This document shows, piece by piece, positions 1 to 8,310 of a DNA stretch of 64,000 nucleotides. The notes under the pieces are model-generated. The model saw only the letters and a list, made by a program, of their open reading frames with translations. It had not been told where the DNA came from and did no database searches. This stretch comes from Hallerella sp963652365 (lineage in GTDB: Bacteria > Fibrobacterota > Fibrobacteria > Fibrobacterales > Fibrobacteraceae). Within the stretch, counting starts at the first letter, position 1; each line of letters opens with the position of its first letter. A program made the position numbers and the translations under genes. The DNA is taken from positions 124,001-188,000 of the forward strand of contig CAVJTH010000001.1 in NCBI GenBank assembly GCA_963652365.1, given 5' to 3'.

Positions 1-306
1 GTTACCAAGGGTTTCGAAAAGAACCTGGAAATCGTCGGTGTCGGTTACCGCGTGGAACAAAAGGGCAATGACTTGAACTTGGTTCTCGGATTCTCTCACC
101 CGGTCATCTACAAGGCGCCGGAAGGAATCACGCTGAAGGCTGTCGATCCGCTGAAAATCAGCATCAAGGGTATCGACAAGCAGAAGGTCGGCCAGGCTGC
201 AGCCGAAATTCGCAAGTACCGCCGTCCTGAACCGTACAAGGGCAAGGGTATCAAGTACGTTGGTGAATATGTCCGCCGCAAGCAGGGCAAGAAGACAGGT
301 AAATAA
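1..306 (+). CDS. rplF: 50S ribosomal protein L6 (uL6), 3' part
   Basis: The frame is open from the first base of the window (VTKGFEKNLEIVGVGYRV...) and ends at TAA 304-306, so the 5' part lies outside. The 101 visible residues are the C-terminal KH-like half of L6, with the typical GYRVE start of the second domain and the conserved RxPEPYKGKGIKY segment near the end. L6 sits near the factor-binding and sarcin-ricin region of the 50S subunit. It is followed after 9 bases by rplR, the standard spc-operon order. Confidence 0.97.
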   Translation, partial: VTKGFEKNLEIVGVGYRVEQKGNDLNLVLGFSHPVIYKAPEGITLKAVDPLKISIKGIDKQKVGQAAAEIRKYRRPEPYKGKGIKYVGEYVRRKQGKKTGK

Positions 307-315
307 GGTAACGCT

Positions 316-687
316 ATGGCTGTTATTGCAAAGAAAAGACTTGAGTCCAGAATTGCGCGTCATGCACGTGTCCGCAAGACCGTCAACGGTACCCCCGAAC
401 GTCCGCGTCTTGCTGTCCGTCGCACGCTTTCTAACATGATCGCTCAGATCATTGACGACGTTTCTCACAAATCCTTGGTGCAGATCGCAACGTCTTCCAA
501 GGATTTCCAGGCGAAGTTCGGTGAACTCACAAAGACCGAGCAGAGCAAGAAACTCGGAAATCTCATCGCTGACGAAGCGAAGGCGAAAGGCATCTCTGCC
601 GTCGTTTTCGACCGCGGCGGTTACATCTATCACGGTCGCGTTCAGGCTCTCGCTGAGGGAGCTCGTGAAGGCGGACTCCAATTCTAA
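316..687 (+). CDS. rplR: 50S ribosomal protein L18 (uL18)
   Basis: 123 residues, normal length for L18. It has the Arg/Lys-rich N-terminus (KKRLESRIARHARVR), the RPRLAVRRT motif and the FDRGGYIYHGRVQALAEGAREGGL C-terminal signature split over the last third. L18 binds 5S rRNA in the central protuberance. It lies between rplF and rpsE, 10 bases before the latter. Confidence 0.98.
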   Translation: MAVIAKKRLESRIARHARVRKTVNGTPERPRLAVRRTLSNMIAQIIDDVSHKSLVQIATSSKDFQAKFGELTKTEQSKKLGNLIADEAKAKGISAVVFDRGGYIYHGRVQALAEGAREGGLQF

Positions 688-697
688 GAGGTACACT

Positions 698-1180
698 TTG
701 GAACGCGAAACTCAAGTTTCTGAATTTGAAGACAGAGTTGTGCACATCAATCGTTGCGCCAAGACCGTCAAGGGCGGTCGTCGCATGTCCTTCAGTGCAC
801 TCGTTGTCGTCGGCAACAAGAAGGGCAAGATCGGTGTGGGTCTAGGCAAGGCGAAGGAAGTTTCCGAAGCTATCCGCAAGGGAACCGAAGCTGCCCAGCG
901 CAACCTCATCGAAGTGAATGTCCAGGATGGAACGATTCCGCATGACGTCGAAGTCAAGTATGGCGCTACCCGCATCCGCTTGATTCCGGCCGCTCCCGGT
1001 ACAGGCGTTATCGCCGGTGCCGCCGCGCGTGCCGTGCTGGAACTCGCTGGCGTCCACAACATTCTTACCAAGATCTATGGTTCTTCCAATCCGAGCACCG
1101 TGGTCCAGGCCTGCATCGAGGGCCTCACGACTCAGAAGAACAAAAATGACTACGCTGCATTGCGCGGTCAGAACGCCTGA
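698..1180 (+). CDS. rpsE: 30S ribosomal protein S5 (uS5), TTG start
   Basis: 160 residues. I place the start at TTG 698 because GAGG at 688-691 lies 6 bases upstream and the protein then begins MERETQVSEFEDRVVHINRCAKTVKGG, the normal S5 N-terminus. The frame is open further upstream through rplR, but that extension is only an overlap of another frame. The double-stranded-RNA-binding segment (VVHINRCAKTVKGGRR) and the C-terminal GVHNILTKIYGSSNP motif are present. S5 contributes to decoding accuracy at the mRNA entry channel. Confidence 0.95.
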   Translation: MERETQVSEFEDRVVHINRCAKTVKGGRRMSFSALVVVGNKKGKIGVGLGKAKEVSEAIRKGTEAAQRNLIEVNVQDGTIPHDVEVKYGATRIRLIPAAPGTGVIAGAAARAVLELAGVHNILTKIYGSSNPSTVVQACIEGLTTQKNKNDYAALRGQNA

Positions 1181-1191
1181 GGTCTAGAGAA

Positions 1192-1371
1192 ATGAAAAAA
1201 GTGAGAATTACCCAGATCAAGGGAATCATCCACACCCTGCCGAAGCACAGAGCGAACATCCAGTCGCTCGGACTTCACGGGATTGGAACCTCTAACGAAC
1301 TGACGCTGACTCCGGCAATCCAGGGCATCATCAACGTTGTCCGCCACTTGGTCAAGGTCGAGGAGATTTAA
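1192..1371 (+). CDS. rpmD: 50S ribosomal protein L30 (uL30)
   Basis: Short gene of 59 codons (MKKVRITQIKGIIHTLPKHR...), the usual L30 length. It has the conserved RxNIQSLGLHGIGTSNEL core. ATG 1192 lies 11 bases after the rpsE stop and rplO starts 2 bases after the L30 stop at 1369-1371, giving the order rpsE-rpmD-rplO typical of bacteria. Confidence 0.95.
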   Translation: MKKVRITQIKGIIHTLPKHRANIQSLGLHGIGTSNELTLTPAIQGIINVVRHLVKVEEI

Positions 1372-1373
1372 TC

Positions 1374-1820
1374 ATGCAACTCAATAGTATCAATCCTGGC
1401 AAAAGCGCTCTTACCAAGGGTCGCAAGCGCATCGGTCGCGGTGCTGGTTCCGGCTGGGGCACGACCGGCGGTCGTGGTCAGAAGGGTGCCGGTGCCCGCA
1501 AGAGCGCCAAGGCCGGGCGTGTCGCTTTCGAAGGCGGACAGATGCCGTTGCATCGTCGCGTTCCGAAGCGCGGTTTCAAGAGCCATATCGTTCACGACAC
1601 GCAGATCGTGAACCTGAAAGCTCTCGAAAAGTCCGGTGTCGTTGAATTTGACGCAAAGGTTCTTGCCGATCAGGGACTCGTCCGCAGCATCAAGAAGCCT
1701 ATCAAGGTCTTGGGCTATGGCACGATTTCCAAGGCGATTACTCTCAAAGTCAACGCGATCAGCGAAAAGGCCAAGGCGGCTGTGGAAGCTGCTGGCGGCA
1801 AAGTTGAGATCGTTAAATAA
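1374..1820 (+). CDS. rplO: 50S ribosomal protein L15 (uL15)
   Basis: 148 residues with the Gly/Arg/Lys-rich N-terminal extension (KGRKRIGRGAGSGWGTTGGRGQKG) that threads into 23S rRNA, followed by the FEGGQMPLHRRVPKRGF motif. The stop TAA overlaps the first base of the secY ATG at 1820 (TAATG), so the two are probably translationally coupled. Confidence 0.98.
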   Translation: MQLNSINPGKSALTKGRKRIGRGAGSGWGTTGGRGQKGAGARKSAKAGRVAFEGGQMPLHRRVPKRGFKSHIVHDTQIVNLKALEKSGVVEFDAKVLADQGLVRSIKKPIKVLGYGTISKAITLKVNAISEKAKAAVEAAGGKVEIVK

Positions 1821-3181
1821 TGGAAGCTCTGAAGAAAGCTTTTGGCGGTTTCGCCAACGCCTTCAAGGTGGAAGCCCTAAGGAAGAAGATTCTCTTCACC
1901 TTGGGGATTCTTATCGTTTATCGCATTGGATCGCATATCACCATTCCGGGTGTCGATGCGACCGTTCTCGCTGAATACTTCCGCAACAACAACAACATGT
2001 TCGGATTGTATGATTCCTTTACGGGTGGCGCTTTTGCCAAGGCGACGGTGTTCGCCTTGGGCATTATGCCCTATATCAGCGCGAGCATCATCATCCAGCT
2101 GATGGGTTCTGTGATTCCGGCGATTCAGATGCTTCAGAAAGAAGGCCAGGAAGGACGCGCCAAGCTAAACCAGTACACGCGCTACTTCACGGTTCTCCTC
2201 GGCGCCTTGCAGGGCTGGGGAGTCGCTGTCTGGCTTTCTAGCCTAAAAGTTTCCACCGCGACCGGTACAGGCATATCTGTGCTGACGGACGGTTTCCAGT
2301 CCGGGCTAGGGAATGTCGGTTTCCGGTTACTTGCTACGCTTACCTTCACCACGGGAACGATCTTTGTCATGTATCTCGGCGAGAGAATCACGGCGAAGGG
2401 TGTGGGTAACGGAATCTCCCTGATAATCTTTGCCGGTATCGTCGGCGAATTACCGAGGGCTTTCTTCCGCGAATTCGAAATGTTCCGCGAAGAGATCCAA
2501 CCGCTCGCTATCGAGATTTTCATCTTGGCGATTGTCGTTGCGATCGTTGCGTTCATCGTGTTCGTCGAGCAGGCCGTTCGGCGCATTCCGCTGCAGAGTC
2601 CGCGCAGGGTGGTCGGGCGCAAGGTCATGGGCGGTCAGGCCAGCTATTTGCCGTTCAAGGTGAATACCGCAGGCGTGATTCCCGTCATTTTTGCCTCTTC
2701 CATCATGTTCGTACCCGCGATTATCGCTTCGTGGATGCCTAGTGTCAGCTGGGCGCAGGCTTTTGCCGGCGCCTTTGTCCCCGGGCACATCACCTATAGC
2801 GTGATTTTCGCCGCGTTGATTATCTTTTTTACTTACTTCTATACGGCTATCCAGTACAATCCGTCCGATATTGCGGATAATCTGAAGAAGTCGGGTGGCT
2901 TTATTCCGGGGATTCGTCCGGGAAAGAAGACCGCCGAGTATATTGATCACATCTTGACCCGCATTTCGCTGCCGGGAGCCATTTTCCTTGCGGTAATCAG
3001 TGTCGGTCCGCTGCATTTGAAAGACGCATTGAACATGTCTTTCTATATTGGCGGTACTTCGGTCTTGATCGTGGTCGGTGTTGCGCTGGACACGCTTCGT
3101 CAACTCGAGGCTCAGCTCAAGACCAATGAATATGCAGGTTTCCTCAAACACGGCCGCATTCGCGGCAGGATGGCGTCCTAG
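1820..3181 (+). CDS. secY: Protein translocase subunit SecY
   Basis: 453 residues with about ten membrane helices. Family hallmarks: the early GIMPYISASIIIQLM plug-region helix, the QPLAIEIF/RRIPLQSPRRVVG cytosolic loop and the FTYFYTAIQYNP segment before the last helices. It forms the channel of the SecYEG translocon in the inner membrane. It overlaps rplO by one base upstream and infA by one base downstream. adk and map, usually next, are absent here. Confidence 0.98.
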   Translation: MEALKKAFGGFANAFKVEALRKKILFTLGILIVYRIGSHITIPGVDATVLAEYFRNNNNMFGLYDSFTGGAFAKATVFALGIMPYISASIIIQLMGSVIPAIQMLQKEGQEGRAKLNQYTRYFTVLLGALQGWGVAVWLSSLKVSTATGTGISVLTDGFQSGLGNVGFRLLATLTFTTGTIFVMYLGERITAKGVGNGISLIIFAGIVGELPRAFFREFEMFREEIQPLAIEIFILAIVVAIVAFIVFVEQAVRRIPLQSPRRVVGRKVMGGQASYLPFKVNTAGVIPVIFASSIMFVPAIIASWMPSVSWAQAFAGAFVPGHITYSVIFAALIIFFTYFYTAIQYNPSDIADNLKKSGGFIPGIRPGKKTAEYIDHILTRISLPGAIFLAVISVGPLHLKDALNMSFYIGGTSVLIVVGVALDTLRQLEAQLKTNEYAGFLKHGRIRGRMAS

Positions 3182-3399
3182 TGGCTAAAGAAGAAGGCAT
3201 TCAAGTAGAAGGCGTTGTGCTGGAAGCTCTCCCCAATGCGTTCTTTCGGGTCGGCCTCGAAAATGGCCATGAGATTCTCGCTCATGTTTCTGGAAAAATG
3301 CGCCGGCATTTTATCCGCATCTTGCCGGACGACAAAGTGTTGGTCGAAATTTCCCCCTACGACTTGTCGCGGGGAAGAATCACCTACCGTTACAAGTAA
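3181..3399 (+). CDS. infA: Translation initiation factor IF-1
   Basis: 72 residues, exactly the family length, a single S1-like OB fold (GVVLEALPNAFFRVGLENGHEILAHVSGKMRRHFIRILPGD-like, here ILPDD). It starts with GTG at 3181 that overlaps the secY TAG by one base. IF-1 blocks the A site during initiation. Its direct abutment on secY is unusual, since adk and map normally intervene. Confidence 0.97.
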   Translation: MAKEEGIQVEGVVLEALPNAFFRVGLENGHEILAHVSGKMRRHFIRILPDDKVLVEISPYDLSRGRITYRYK

Positions 3400-3423
3400 T
3401 AGGGACAAAGAAGGTTAGAACCT

Positions 3424-3540
3424 ATGAAAATCAAAGCCTCCATCAAACCTAGATGTGAAAACTGCAAGATTGTCCGTCGCAAGGGCATTCTTCGCATCAT
3501 CTGTTCTAAGAACCCCCGTCACAAGCAGAGACAGGGTTAG
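3424..3540 (+). CDS. rpmJ: 50S ribosomal protein L36 (bL36), zinc-binding form
   Basis: Small gene of 38 codons starting at ATG 3424 (MKIKASIKPRCENCKIVRRK). Cys11, Cys14, Cys27 and His33 form the zinc-binding set of the C+ type of L36. It lies between infA and rpsM, the normal position. Confidence 0.97.
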   Translation: MKIKASIKPRCENCKIVRRKGILRIICSKNPRHKQRQG

Positions 3541-3548
3541 GAGATTTT

Positions 3549-3917
3549 ATGGCACGTATTGCTGGTGTCGATTTGCCGAAAAACAAGACCGTCGAGTATG
3601 GTCTGACGGCGATCTACGGAGTCGGTCTGTTCACGTCTCGCAAGATCTGCGCCCAATTGGGAATCGATCTGAAGAAGAAGTGCGACGACCTGACTGAAGA
3701 AGAACAAGGTAAGATTCGTCACGTTCTCGAAGACGAATATTCTGTAGAAGGTCAGCTTCGCGCAGAAACGACCTTGAATATCAAGCGTCTTCAAGATATC
3801 GGATGCTATCGCGGCTCTCGCCACTTGAAAAAGTTGCCGGTCCGCGGACAGCGCACCCGTACGAACGCTCGCACTCGCAAGGGTCCGAAGAAGACCGTTG
3901 CTAACAAGAAGAAGTAA
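3549..3917 (+). CDS. rpsM: 30S ribosomal protein S13 (uS13)
   Basis: 122 residues, typical length. It begins MARIAGVDLPKNKTVEYGLTAIYGVG (helix-two-turn-helix region) and ends with the basic tail RGQRTRTNARTRKGPKKT that contacts tRNA in the P site. It is 8 bases after rpmJ and 11 before rpsK. Confidence 0.98.
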   Translation: MARIAGVDLPKNKTVEYGLTAIYGVGLFTSRKICAQLGIDLKKKCDDLTEEEQGKIRHVLEDEYSVEGQLRAETTLNIKRLQDIGCYRGSRHLKKLPVRGQRTRTNARTRKGPKKTVANKKK

Positions 3918-3928
3918 GGAGACGATCC

Positions 3929-4366
3929 GTGGCTGACGAAGAAGTTAAAGAAACCGCCGCTCCGGTTGCAGCAGAAGCCGCTCCCGTCGAGGAAAAGGTC
4001 AAAAAAGGCAAGAAGCGCGTTGATGTGCAGGGTATCGCCTGCGTTAACGCATCCTTCAACAACACTATCGTATCGATTACGGACGCTCGCGGAAACGTCG
4101 TCGCTTGGGGTTCTCCGGGAAATTCCGGCTTCAAGGGATCGCGCAAGAGCACTCCGTTTGCGGCCCAGCTCGCGGCGGAAGCCGCTGCCCGCAAGGCTTA
4201 CGACCTGGGAATTCGCAAGGTCGATGTGCGCGTCAAGGGTGCCGGCGGTGGACGCGAATCCGCTGTCCGTGCCATCAAGAACGTGGGCATCGAAGTGCTG
4301 ACGATTCGTGACGTGACAGGCGTTCCGCACAACGGATGCCGTCCTAAGAAGAAGAGAAGAGTTTAA
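3929..4366 (+). CDS. rpsK: 30S ribosomal protein S11 (uS11) with N-terminal extension
   Basis: 145 residues from GTG 3929, preceded by AAGGAGA. The S11 core starts around residue 29 (VDVQGIACVNASFNNTIV) and includes GFKGSRKSTPFAAQ and the C-terminal DVTGVPHNGCRPKKKRRV. The first 28 residues are an Ala/Glu-rich then Lys-rich extension (ETAAPVAAEAAPVEEKVKKG) not found in most bacteria. The next gene is rpoA; rpsD, which usually separates the two, is missing. Confidence 0.97.
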   Translation: MADEEVKETAAPVAAEAAPVEEKVKKGKKRVDVQGIACVNASFNNTIVSITDARGNVVAWGSPGNSGFKGSRKSTPFAAQLAAEAAARKAYDLGIRKVDVRVKGAGGGRESAVRAIKNVGIEVLTIRDVTGVPHNGCRPKKKRRV

Positions 4367-4386
4367 TCTCAATAGGGAAAACGCCA

Positions 4387-5361
4387 ATGATGTGGAAATC
4401 TCTCCAAATGCCGCGCAGTTTCCAGAAAGTGGAAACACGCGAAGATGGGCGCTACGCGCGATTCGTCGTGGAAGCCCTGGAACGCGGCTGGGGCATTACT
4501 ATCGGTAACGCTCTGCGCCGTACGCTGCTTTCCTCGTTGCAAGGTGCCGCTATCGTCTCCGTGAAAATCGCCGGAGTCGATAAGGAATTTTCGTCTATCC
4601 CGGGAGTGAAGGAAGATGTGACAGACATCATCCTGAACTTGAAGAGCATTCGCGTGAAGCTGCTCTCCGATCATGACGAAACGCTTCGCCTGGACATGTC
4701 TGGAAACGGTGAAATCACCGCTGCGAACATCGAGGAGAATCCCAACGTGGTGATCCTTACCCCAGATGTCCATATTGCGACTCTTTCCGGCAACGCTTCG
4801 CTGAGCATGGAACTCAAGGTCTCTTCGGGCCGCGGCTACGTGGTTGCGGACGAACTGAAGGATCCTGATGCGCCGATCGGCGAAATCGCGATGGATGCGA
4901 ACTTCAACCCGGTCCTGAGCGTCGCCACTCACGTGAGCGATACTCGTGTCGGACAGAAGACGGACTATAACCGTCTCGAACTGGAAATTACGACTGACGG
5001 TTCGATCGATCCCGAAGACGCGCTTGCCTATGCGGCGAAGCTGCTCGTGGATCACCTGGAAGCCTTCATCAACTTCGAGGGAGATCTCGAATCTCCGGAA
5101 GAGATGGTCCAGGACGAAGAACGCCAGCGCATTGCCGGTCGCCTCCGTATGCGGGTCGATGAACTGGAACTTTCCGTTCGTTCCAGCAACTGCCTCCGTA
5201 TGGCGAACATCCATACGATCGCAGAGCTCGTCCGCAACAAGGAGCAGGACATGCTGAAATACAAGAACTTCGGTCGGAAGTCCTTGGTTGAACTTAACGA
5301 GGTATTGACGTCGATGGGTCTCAGCTTTGGCATGAACGTCGATGAATACTTGAAGGATTAA
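4387..5361 (+). CDS. rpoA: DNA-directed RNA polymerase subunit alpha
   Basis: 324 residues. N-terminal dimerisation domain with the GWGITIGNALRRTLLSSLQG motif near residue 38, the insert domain in the middle, and an alpha-CTD near the end (LELSVRSSNCLRMANIHTIAELV... GRKSLVELNEVL) that contacts UP elements and activators. ATG 4387 is followed at once by a second ATG at 4390, and either may be used. rplQ follows after 3 bases. Confidence 0.98.
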   Translation: MMWKSLQMPRSFQKVETREDGRYARFVVEALERGWGITIGNALRRTLLSSLQGAAIVSVKIAGVDKEFSSIPGVKEDVTDIILNLKSIRVKLLSDHDETLRLDMSGNGEITAANIEENPNVVILTPDVHIATLSGNASLSMELKVSSGRGYVVADELKDPDAPIGEIAMDANFNPVLSVATHVSDTRVGQKTDYNRLELEITTDGSIDPEDALAYAAKLLVDHLEAFINFEGDLESPEEMVQDEERQRIAGRLRMRVDELELSVRSSNCLRMANIHTIAELVRNKEQDMLKYKNFGRKSLVELNEVLTSMGLSFGMNVDEYLKD

Positions 5362-5364
5362 AAA

Positions 5365-5844
5365 ATGAGACACGGTGTAAAGAACAAGAAACTCGGTGCA
5401 AATGCACAGCATAAACGTGCCATTCTCCGTAGCCTCGCGACTTCCATCCTCGAAAAAGGCCTGGAAGAGGACCAGCTCAAGCGCTCCGTGCGCACGACTC
5501 TCCTCAAGGCTCGCCTTGTCCGCGGAGTTGTGGATCGCCTGGTAACCTATGCAAAGAAGGGCGACCTTTCCGCTCGCCGCGAAGCTGCCCGCTTTGTGCG
5601 CGATCCGAAGGTTCTCCAGGGACTTTTCAGTGTGATCGGCCCGCGCTACAAGAACCGCAATGGCGGCTATACGCGCGTGTTGAAGCTCGGTCCGCATCGT
5701 CCGGGAGACTCTGCCGAAATGGCTCTGGTTTCTCTTGTCGAAGACGAAATCAAGGCCAAGGTCGCTCCGAGCGCGGAAGCTCCTGCCGCCGAAGCCAAGC
5801 CGATTGACATGGTCAAGGGCGCGGCCAAGGACGCCGAAAAGTAA
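5365..5844 (+). CDS. rplQ: 50S ribosomal protein L17 (bL17) with acidic/Ala-rich tail
   Basis: 159 residues. The first ~125 match L17 (MRHGVKNKKLGANAQHKRAILRSLATSILEKG, and the central RNGGYTRVLKLGPHRPGDSAEMALV). The remaining ~35 residues are a low-complexity Ala/Lys/Glu extension (KVAPSAEAPAAEAKP). It is the last gene of the operon and is followed by a clear intrinsic terminator. Confidence 0.97.
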   Translation: MRHGVKNKKLGANAQHKRAILRSLATSILEKGLEEDQLKRSVRTTLLKARLVRGVVDRLVTYAKKGDLSARREAARFVRDPKVLQGLFSVIGPRYKNRNGGYTRVLKLGPHRPGDSAEMALVSLVEDEIKAKVAPSAEAPAAEAKPIDMVKGAAKDAEK

Positions 5845-5861
5845 TCCTTGCGATTATCGAG

Positions 5862-5892
5862 AAAAACCCGACTTGCACAAGCCGGGTTTTTC
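5862..5892 (+). terminator. Intrinsic terminator after rplQ
   Basis: AAAAACCCG, then a short CTT/AAG inner stem with loop GCAC, then CGGGTTTTT. It ends the alpha operon 18 bases after the rplQ stop. Confidence 0.88.
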
Positions 5893-5924
5893 TATTTTAA
5901 GCGAGAACCCTGTCTTTTTTCCGG

Positions 5925-7100
5925 ATGTGTATGCATTTCAAGATCTTGGCGTATTCCCTTTTGCTGTGCGCTTGCCTGTTTGCCGCGGATATCGGCTCCT
6001 TTTCCTCGATTCCCGCTGCAAACGCGCAGTCTTCGTTCCAGCGCAGCTCGGTGACGATGCAGCCGACTTACAGCGAAGGACTTGTCGATTCGACGTACAA
6101 GCTGGGACCGGGCGACTACCTGGATATCATGCTCGAAAGCAACTATCTTTCGGCGAAGGTCTATCCGGATGGAAATGTCGTCATCGAGGAATGCGGTTCG
6201 GTGAATGTCGCGGGAAAGACGATCGCCGAAGCGCGCGCGGAGATCCTGAAGCTGGTATCGACGCGCTACAACCCGAAGTATTGCTTTGTCCAGCTCGCCC
6301 AGCTGAAAAAGATCATCGTGAGCGTGATGGGTGCCGTTCCGCAGGTGGGGCAGGTCCTGGTGGAGCCTCAGACACGGCTCAGCCGTCTTCTCAAGATGGT
6401 CGGAAACATCTTGCCCTCGGGTCGCGATGACGATATCCTCGTGATTCGCGGCAAGGATACGCTGCACATCGATTGGCAGAAGGTGAGCAACGAGGGAGAT
6501 TTCGAAGGCGACGTGATGATCGAACCGGGCGACCAGATCTTTATTCCGTTTGCCGACATGAAGAATTCCGTGACGCTGATCCTTCCGAACTATCGCTCGG
6601 CGGTGCCCTATGTCGAAGGGCGCACTGTCCAGGACTACTTCAAGATTGCCGGCGGGGATCGCTTGCCCAACATGGGATACCAGTCGGTGGTGATTCGCGA
6701 AAAGGACAACACGTCCCGTTCGATTCCCGTGAAGGATATCGACAAGACGGTCGTTCCGGCGGGAGTGGAAATCGAGTTTACCGTGAAGCCCCTGCTCGTC
6801 TATGTGGGCGGAGCGGTCGGCGGAGTCGGGCGGCAGGTCTATGATCCTTCGTGGCATGCCCTGGACTACATTTCGGCGGCGGGCGTCCTGACGACTTCGG
6901 GGTCCTTTGACCAGGTGAAGGTGATTCGCGGCGACCGGGAGACCATCTATGTCAACGCGACCCGCGACCCGATCTTGCCGGGGGACTATATCGAGCTTCC
7001 GAAGAGCACCTATGAGCGTTTCAAGGACTTTACGCTGTTTGTCGCGTCTCTCTTGACTGTCGTTTCTTCGGCTTTCATCATCTATGTCAACTACAAGTAG
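5925..7100 (+). CDS. Polysaccharide export protein (OPX family, Wza-like)
   Basis: 391 residues. A hydrophobic N-terminal segment (FKILAYSLLLCACLFAA) looks like a signal sequence. The YKLGPGDYLDIMLESN motif near residue 54 starts the polysaccharide export domain and is followed by SLBB-type beta-grasp segments (GRTVQDYFKIAGG; VYVGGAVGGVGRQV). A hydrophobic helix ends the protein (FKDFTLFVASLLTVVSSAFIIYVNYK), as in OPX proteins anchored by a C-terminal helix. It forms the periplasmic/outer-membrane conduit for capsule or exopolysaccharide. ATG 5931 is an equally possible start. It heads a tight run with the PCP and polymerase genes. Confidence 0.9.
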   Translation: MCMHFKILAYSLLLCACLFAADIGSFSSIPAANAQSSFQRSSVTMQPTYSEGLVDSTYKLGPGDYLDIMLESNYLSAKVYPDGNVVIEECGSVNVAGKTIAEARAEILKLVSTRYNPKYCFVQLAQLKKIIVSVMGAVPQVGQVLVEPQTRLSRLLKMVGNILPSGRDDDILVIRGKDTLHIDWQKVSNEGDFEGDVMIEPGDQIFIPFADMKNSVTLILPNYRSAVPYVEGRTVQDYFKIAGGDRLPNMGYQSVVIREKDNTSRSIPVKDIDKTVVPAGVEIEFTVKPLLVYVGGAVGGVGRQVYDPSWHALDYISAAGVLTTSGSFDQVKVIRGDRETIYVNATRDPILPGDYIELPKSTYERFKDFTLFVASLLTVVSSAFIIYVNYK

Positions 7101-7104
7101 GCCT

Positions 7105-8310
7105 ATGCAATCGAACGAAACTCCCGGCTTGACGGAAACGCTTCTGCGGATTCTCAACAACGACTTGAAGCATTTCAAGCTTTGCGCGCTGATCGTGCTG
7201 GTTCCGACGATTGCGGTCTTTGTGCTCGTGATGTGGGTCGTGCGCCCGGTCTATGCGGCGAAGGCCGTCGTGACGCCGCCTCCGAGTTCCTCGGGGATGA
7301 ACGCCTTGGGCGGTATGCTTGGCGAGGAGCTTTCTTCGTATGCGTCGATGCTCGGGCTCTCGATGGGGTCTGTCGATGCGGACGCCATCTGGACGATCTT
7401 CAATTCCAAGGAACTGCAGGACATGGTGATCGACCGGTTCGACCTGGCGACGCATTACGAGTTTGACGGAAAGTTTCGCGCCGACCTGCTGAAGAAGTTC
7501 CGCAAGAACTTTTCGCTCAAGCTCACCGACGAGAACATGCTTGAAATCTCGATCGAGGACGAGGATTTTCGGCTGGCGTCGGAAATGGCGACCTTCATGC
7601 TCGAAAAGGCGGATTCCATGTTCAACGCGTTCAAGACTCTCCAGGCGAAACAGAGCCGCGAATACTTTGAAAGCCGGATCGAGCTTTGCCTGAAGGACCT
7701 GGATTCCCTGCAGCGCGATTTCGTGAAGTTCCAGACGGACAACGATTTTTACGAGCCGACGATCCAGATGGAAGCGACCATCAAATATCTGAGTTCGCTC
7801 CAGTCCGAGCGGGAAGCGATCGCGGTCGAGATGAACTACGAGAAAAAGCTGCACGGCGAAAATTCCAAGCGCTACGACGAGCTGTCGAAGCGTTACGCGT
7901 CCCTGAACACGTCAATCAACCGGACGCTCGACGGAAAGCAGCGGACGTCGGGGCTTGTCGCGCTCAAGAAAAGTCCGGAGCTCGGCGCGGAATTCATGCG
8001 GAAGGAAGAGGAAATCAAGGTCCAGGCCGCGATGTACAAGCTCCTTCGGCAGCAGAGCGAGCAGATGCAGCTCGAAGAGGCGAAGAAGCTCACCAACCTG
8101 CATGTGCTCGAAGCGCCTTGGCCGAACGACAAGAAGGTGTTCCCGCTGCGCGGGGTGACGCTCGTGTTTACGGTGTTTGTCTCGTTCCTTTTCGCGACGA
8201 TGCTTTGCAATTTTTTGGAACTGCTCGCTTCGCAAAAGGGGACCGGTTCCAGGCTGGACAACGAGTGGAGTTCCCTTGTCGCTTTCTTTAGGATGAAGCG
8301 CAAGGCCTAA
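7105..8310 (+). CDS. Polysaccharide co-polymerase / chain-length determinant (Wzz-like)
   Basis: 401 residues from ATG 7105, which lies just after the OPX stop (an in-frame upstream start at 7084 would overlap the OPX gene). Topology is that of PCP proteins: a membrane helix near residues 27-47 (CALIVLVPTIAVFVLVMWVV), a long periplasmic part with coiled coil, and a second helix near the C-terminus (VTLVFTVFVSFLFATML). There is no tyrosine-kinase domain, so it is a PCP-1 or kinase-free type. It shares one base with the polymerase gene (TAATG at 8308-8312). Confidence 0.86.
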   Translation: MQSNETPGLTETLLRILNNDLKHFKLCALIVLVPTIAVFVLVMWVVRPVYAAKAVVTPPPSSSGMNALGGMLGEELSSYASMLGLSMGSVDADAIWTIFNSKELQDMVIDRFDLATHYEFDGKFRADLLKKFRKNFSLKLTDENMLEISIEDEDFRLASEMATFMLEKADSMFNAFKTLQAKQSREYFESRIELCLKDLDSLQRDFVKFQTDNDFYEPTIQMEATIKYLSSLQSEREAIAVEMNYEKKLHGENSKRYDELSKRYASLNTSINRTLDGKQRTSGLVALKKSPELGAEFMRKEEEIKVQAAMYKLLRQQSEQMQLEEAKKLTNLHVLEAPWPNDKKVFPLRGVTLVFTVFVSFLFATMLCNFLELLASQKGTGSRLDNEWSSLVAFFRMKRKA

